A stretch of 7,815 bases of DNA, from contig JAKBHG010000027.1 of NCBI GenBank assembly GCA_021836925.1, positions 1 through 7,815 of the forward strand, in the 5' to 3' direction. Position numbers and translations under genes: made by a program. This stretch comes from Microcaldota archaeon (lineage in GTDB: Archaea; Micrarchaeota; Micrarchaeia; Micrarchaeales; Micrarchaeaceae). The notes beneath the pieces are model-generated. The model did not search any database, was not told where the DNA came from, and saw only the letters and a list, made by a program, of their open reading frames with translations. Below, in pieces: positions 6,604 through 7,815 of the stretch (the stretch's first letter is position 1; each line of letters begins with the position of its first letter).

Positions 6604-6621
6604 TTTATCGCAATGTGTAAT

Positions 6622-6641
6622 CCTAATTCTACCTAATTCTA
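6622..6641. repeat. Perfect tandem 10-bp repeat at the L10-L12 junction
   Basis: CCTAATTCTA occurs twice back to back on the plus strand. The second copy supplies the TAG stop of L10. Read on the minus strand it is TAGAATTAGG twice, so each unit also brings its own TAG. It is A/T-rich within a GC-rich operon. Confidence 0.85.
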
Positions 6642-7472
6642 TTTCACAATAGTGTCTATCTGGGACGCCTGCACGCCGGCCTTGGCGAGAAGCCTCTCTA
6701 TTATTCCAGGCTCATACAGCGTCCTCTCTACACCGAGCGCAATTGCATTCGTGTAAGCCTTGCCGATCATCGGCTTGATCGTGTACCTATTGACTATGTT
6801 GGCACCAGTGCTGAGCGAGACGGCCTTCGCGAATGCGGTGGATATGTCGATAACCACGCTCTGCGAGTTTATTGAAAGCACTTCCTGCGTGAACAGCATC
6901 TTGCCAGAGATGGCGAGCGCAGGCGCAATCGATGCGGTGAAAGGCCTGAAGTCGAGCAGCCTGAGCGCCTTCGCGACAGCAGGCGTTATGACCTGGCCCT
7001 TTTCCACGAGCACCTTGCTCTTTGCTATAACTACCTTGCCCTTGTCTATCTTGACGTCTATGCCCGCGGACTTGAGGTCCGTGACACCCTGTCCGGGTGG
7101 TATCGCAGTCTCTCCCGCATCTATGCTTATGGATGTGGGGGCAATCTGCTTCGGCTTAGCCGCGAGCTTCAGCTCGTTGGAGCGCAGCTTCTTGTTGAGC
7201 TCGAACGGTGATAGGTTTGTGAATACAAGCGCCGATGTGTTTGTTATCCTGTCCGCCAGCTCCTTGCCCTTGTCCATAGATTCCAGGGCGCGCAGCAGCA
7301 GGTTCTTCCTGCCGAGCATGAACTTGATCTCTGGCTTCAGCCTGTTTCTTGAAAGCTGCAGAAGCTTGTCAGGCACGCCCGTCAGCTGCACCACGCCCAC
7401 TGTAGAGTAGGAGTTGAGCGCGGACTTGGCGTCCTCGACGAATTTAATTTTCTGCTGCTTCGATATTGCCAT
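6639..7472 (-). CDS. rpl10: Large-subunit ribosomal protein L10 (archaeal P0), short form
   Basis: This is the base of the ribosomal stalk. It binds 23S rRNA and L11 through its N-terminal domain and carries L12 dimers on a C-terminal helical spine. The N-terminal rRNA-binding domain (about 1-105, including FMLGRKNLLLRALE at 51-64) is followed by the archaeal/eukaryal insertion domain (about 106-185, with IPPGQGVTDLKSAGI at 124-138). The spine region (about 228-277) follows. At 277 residues it is shorter than most archaeal L10 proteins (about 310-340). It lacks the acidic GLG-LFG tail that L12 here retains, and the spine seems to hold fewer L12-binding helix repeats. It begins 10 bases after L1, with GAGGGTG overlapping the L1 stop five bases before the ATG, so translation is probably coupled to L1. 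Confidence 0.93.
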   Translation of the reverse strand: MAISKQQKIKFVEDAKSALNSYSTVGVVQLTGVPDKLLQLSRNRLKPEIKFMLGRKNLLLRALESMDKGKELADRITNTSALVFTNLSPFELNKKLRSNELKLAAKPKQIAPTSISIDAGETAIPPGQGVTDLKSAGIDVKIDKGKVVIAKSKVLVEKGQVITPAVAKALRLLDFRPFTASIAPALAISGKMLFTQEVLSINSQSVVIDISTAFAKAVSLSTGANIVNRYTIKPMIGKAYTNAIALGVERTLYEPGIIERLLAKAGVQASQIDTIVK

Positions 7473-7477
7473 GGTAA

Positions 7478-7484
7478 CACCCTC
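7478..7484 (-). promoter_or_regulatory. Ribosome binding site of L10, overlapping the L1 stop
   Basis: The minus strand reads GAGGGTG five bases before the L10 ATG at 7472. Its first bases are shared with the TGA stop of L1 (7483-7485), an arrangement that favours translational coupling. Confidence 0.7.
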
Positions 7485-7815
7485 AGATCAGCCTGACCGG
7501 CTTGCTCATGGTAGTCTTCACGAACAAGGACTTTATGTTCTGCCTGCCTACCTTCTTCGCGACCGTGCTGACGACCGCGTCGATGTTTGCCGCTATCTTG
7601 TCGACATCCATGTTTTCCATGCCTACGCTGCAATGCGCAGTTGGAAGGTTCTTTCCCTTGCTCTTTATCGTGATTGTGTTGGATGCCGCGCCTACAGCCG
7701 CGTTGATGTCCGAGCCCATAAGAGGCTTCGGTATCCTGTTTCTTGGACCCAGGAACGCACCGAGAGCCCTTGCAATCTGCGGCATGAGGCTCGGCTGCGC
7801 GAGGAGAGTAGACCC
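7483..7815 (-). CDS. rpl1: Large-subunit ribosomal protein L1, C-terminal half (partial)
   Basis: This is the L1 stalk protein, which binds 23S rRNA and helps release deacylated tRNA. In some archaea it also represses its own L1-L10-L12 operon by binding the mRNA. The window holds the last 110 codons of about 215 expected, and the frame stays open to the window edge, so the start lies outside. The recognisable parts are LAQPSLMPQIARALGAFLGP (the end of domain II, before the conserved PKP) and the returning domain I with NIKSLFVKTTMSKPVRLI at the C-terminus (usual form KTTMGP). An internal ATG at 7785 corresponds to a conserved Met within the family and is not the start. Any L1-binding autoregulatory site and the operon promoter would be beyond the window edge. 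Confidence 0.93.
   Translation of the reverse strand, partial: GSTLLAQPSLMPQIARALGAFLGPRNRIPKPLMGSDINAAVGAASNTITIKSKGKNLPTAHCSVGMENMDVDKIAANIDAVVSTVAKKVGRQNIKSLFVKTTMSKPVRLI

Noticed and set aside
1..7815. CRISPR array, insertion sequence, integrase or toxin-antitoxin pair.
   Set aside because: No spaced direct repeats, terminal inverted repeats, transposase motifs or paired small genes are present.

Overview
The window is archaeal chromosomal DNA with about 55% G+C by eye. It carries seven protein genes, no RNA gene and no mobile element. The archaeal assignment rests on four things. There is a ribosomal L1-L10(P0)-L12(P1) cluster with an archaeal-type L12 (starting MEYVYAALLL and ending in GLAGLFG). 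There is an archaeal Lhr-type helicase paired with a COG1407 phosphoesterase. TATA-like boxes are visible. The ribosome-binding sites are GGTG, which pairs with the CACC of the archaeal 16S 3' end. ATA for Ile and AGG for Arg are strongly preferred in most genes. The very tight packing and a shortened L10 are compatible with a small-genome lineage such as the DPANN/Micrarchaeota group, but this placement is inference.

Layout: (1) 1-1384, plus strand: a membrane site-2-type (M50) metalloprotease with a PDZ-like domain, possibly cut at its 5' end by the window edge. (2) 1375-4813, minus strand: a two-gene unit encoding an 890-residue Lhr-type DNA helicase followed by a PdeM-like metallophosphoesterase. 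This is a conserved DNA-repair pairing. The phosphoesterase gene ends convergently, overlapping the protease gene by 10 bases. (3) 4814-4979: a 166-base divergent promoter region. (4) 4980-5765, plus strand: an unrecognised helical protein with a C-terminal coiled coil and codon use unlike its neighbours. (5) 5766-5829: a convergent gap holding a strong hairpin. (6) 5830-6162, minus strand: a two-cluster [4Fe-4S] ferredoxin with a long insertion between its clusters and its own TATA box. (7) 6284-7815, minus strand: the L1 (partial), L10, L12 ribosomal operon, ending in a hairpin plus T-tract terminator.

The genes form separate functional blocks: ribosomal stalk, electron transfer, DNA repair and membrane proteolysis. 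No single new pathway joins them. The points most worth a second look are the orphan coiled-coil protein divergent from the helicase, the Gly substitution in helicase motif III, the L10 without the usual acidic tail, and the ferredoxin insertion. A further one is the nearly constant five-base gap between the GGTG-type ribosome-binding site and the start codon.
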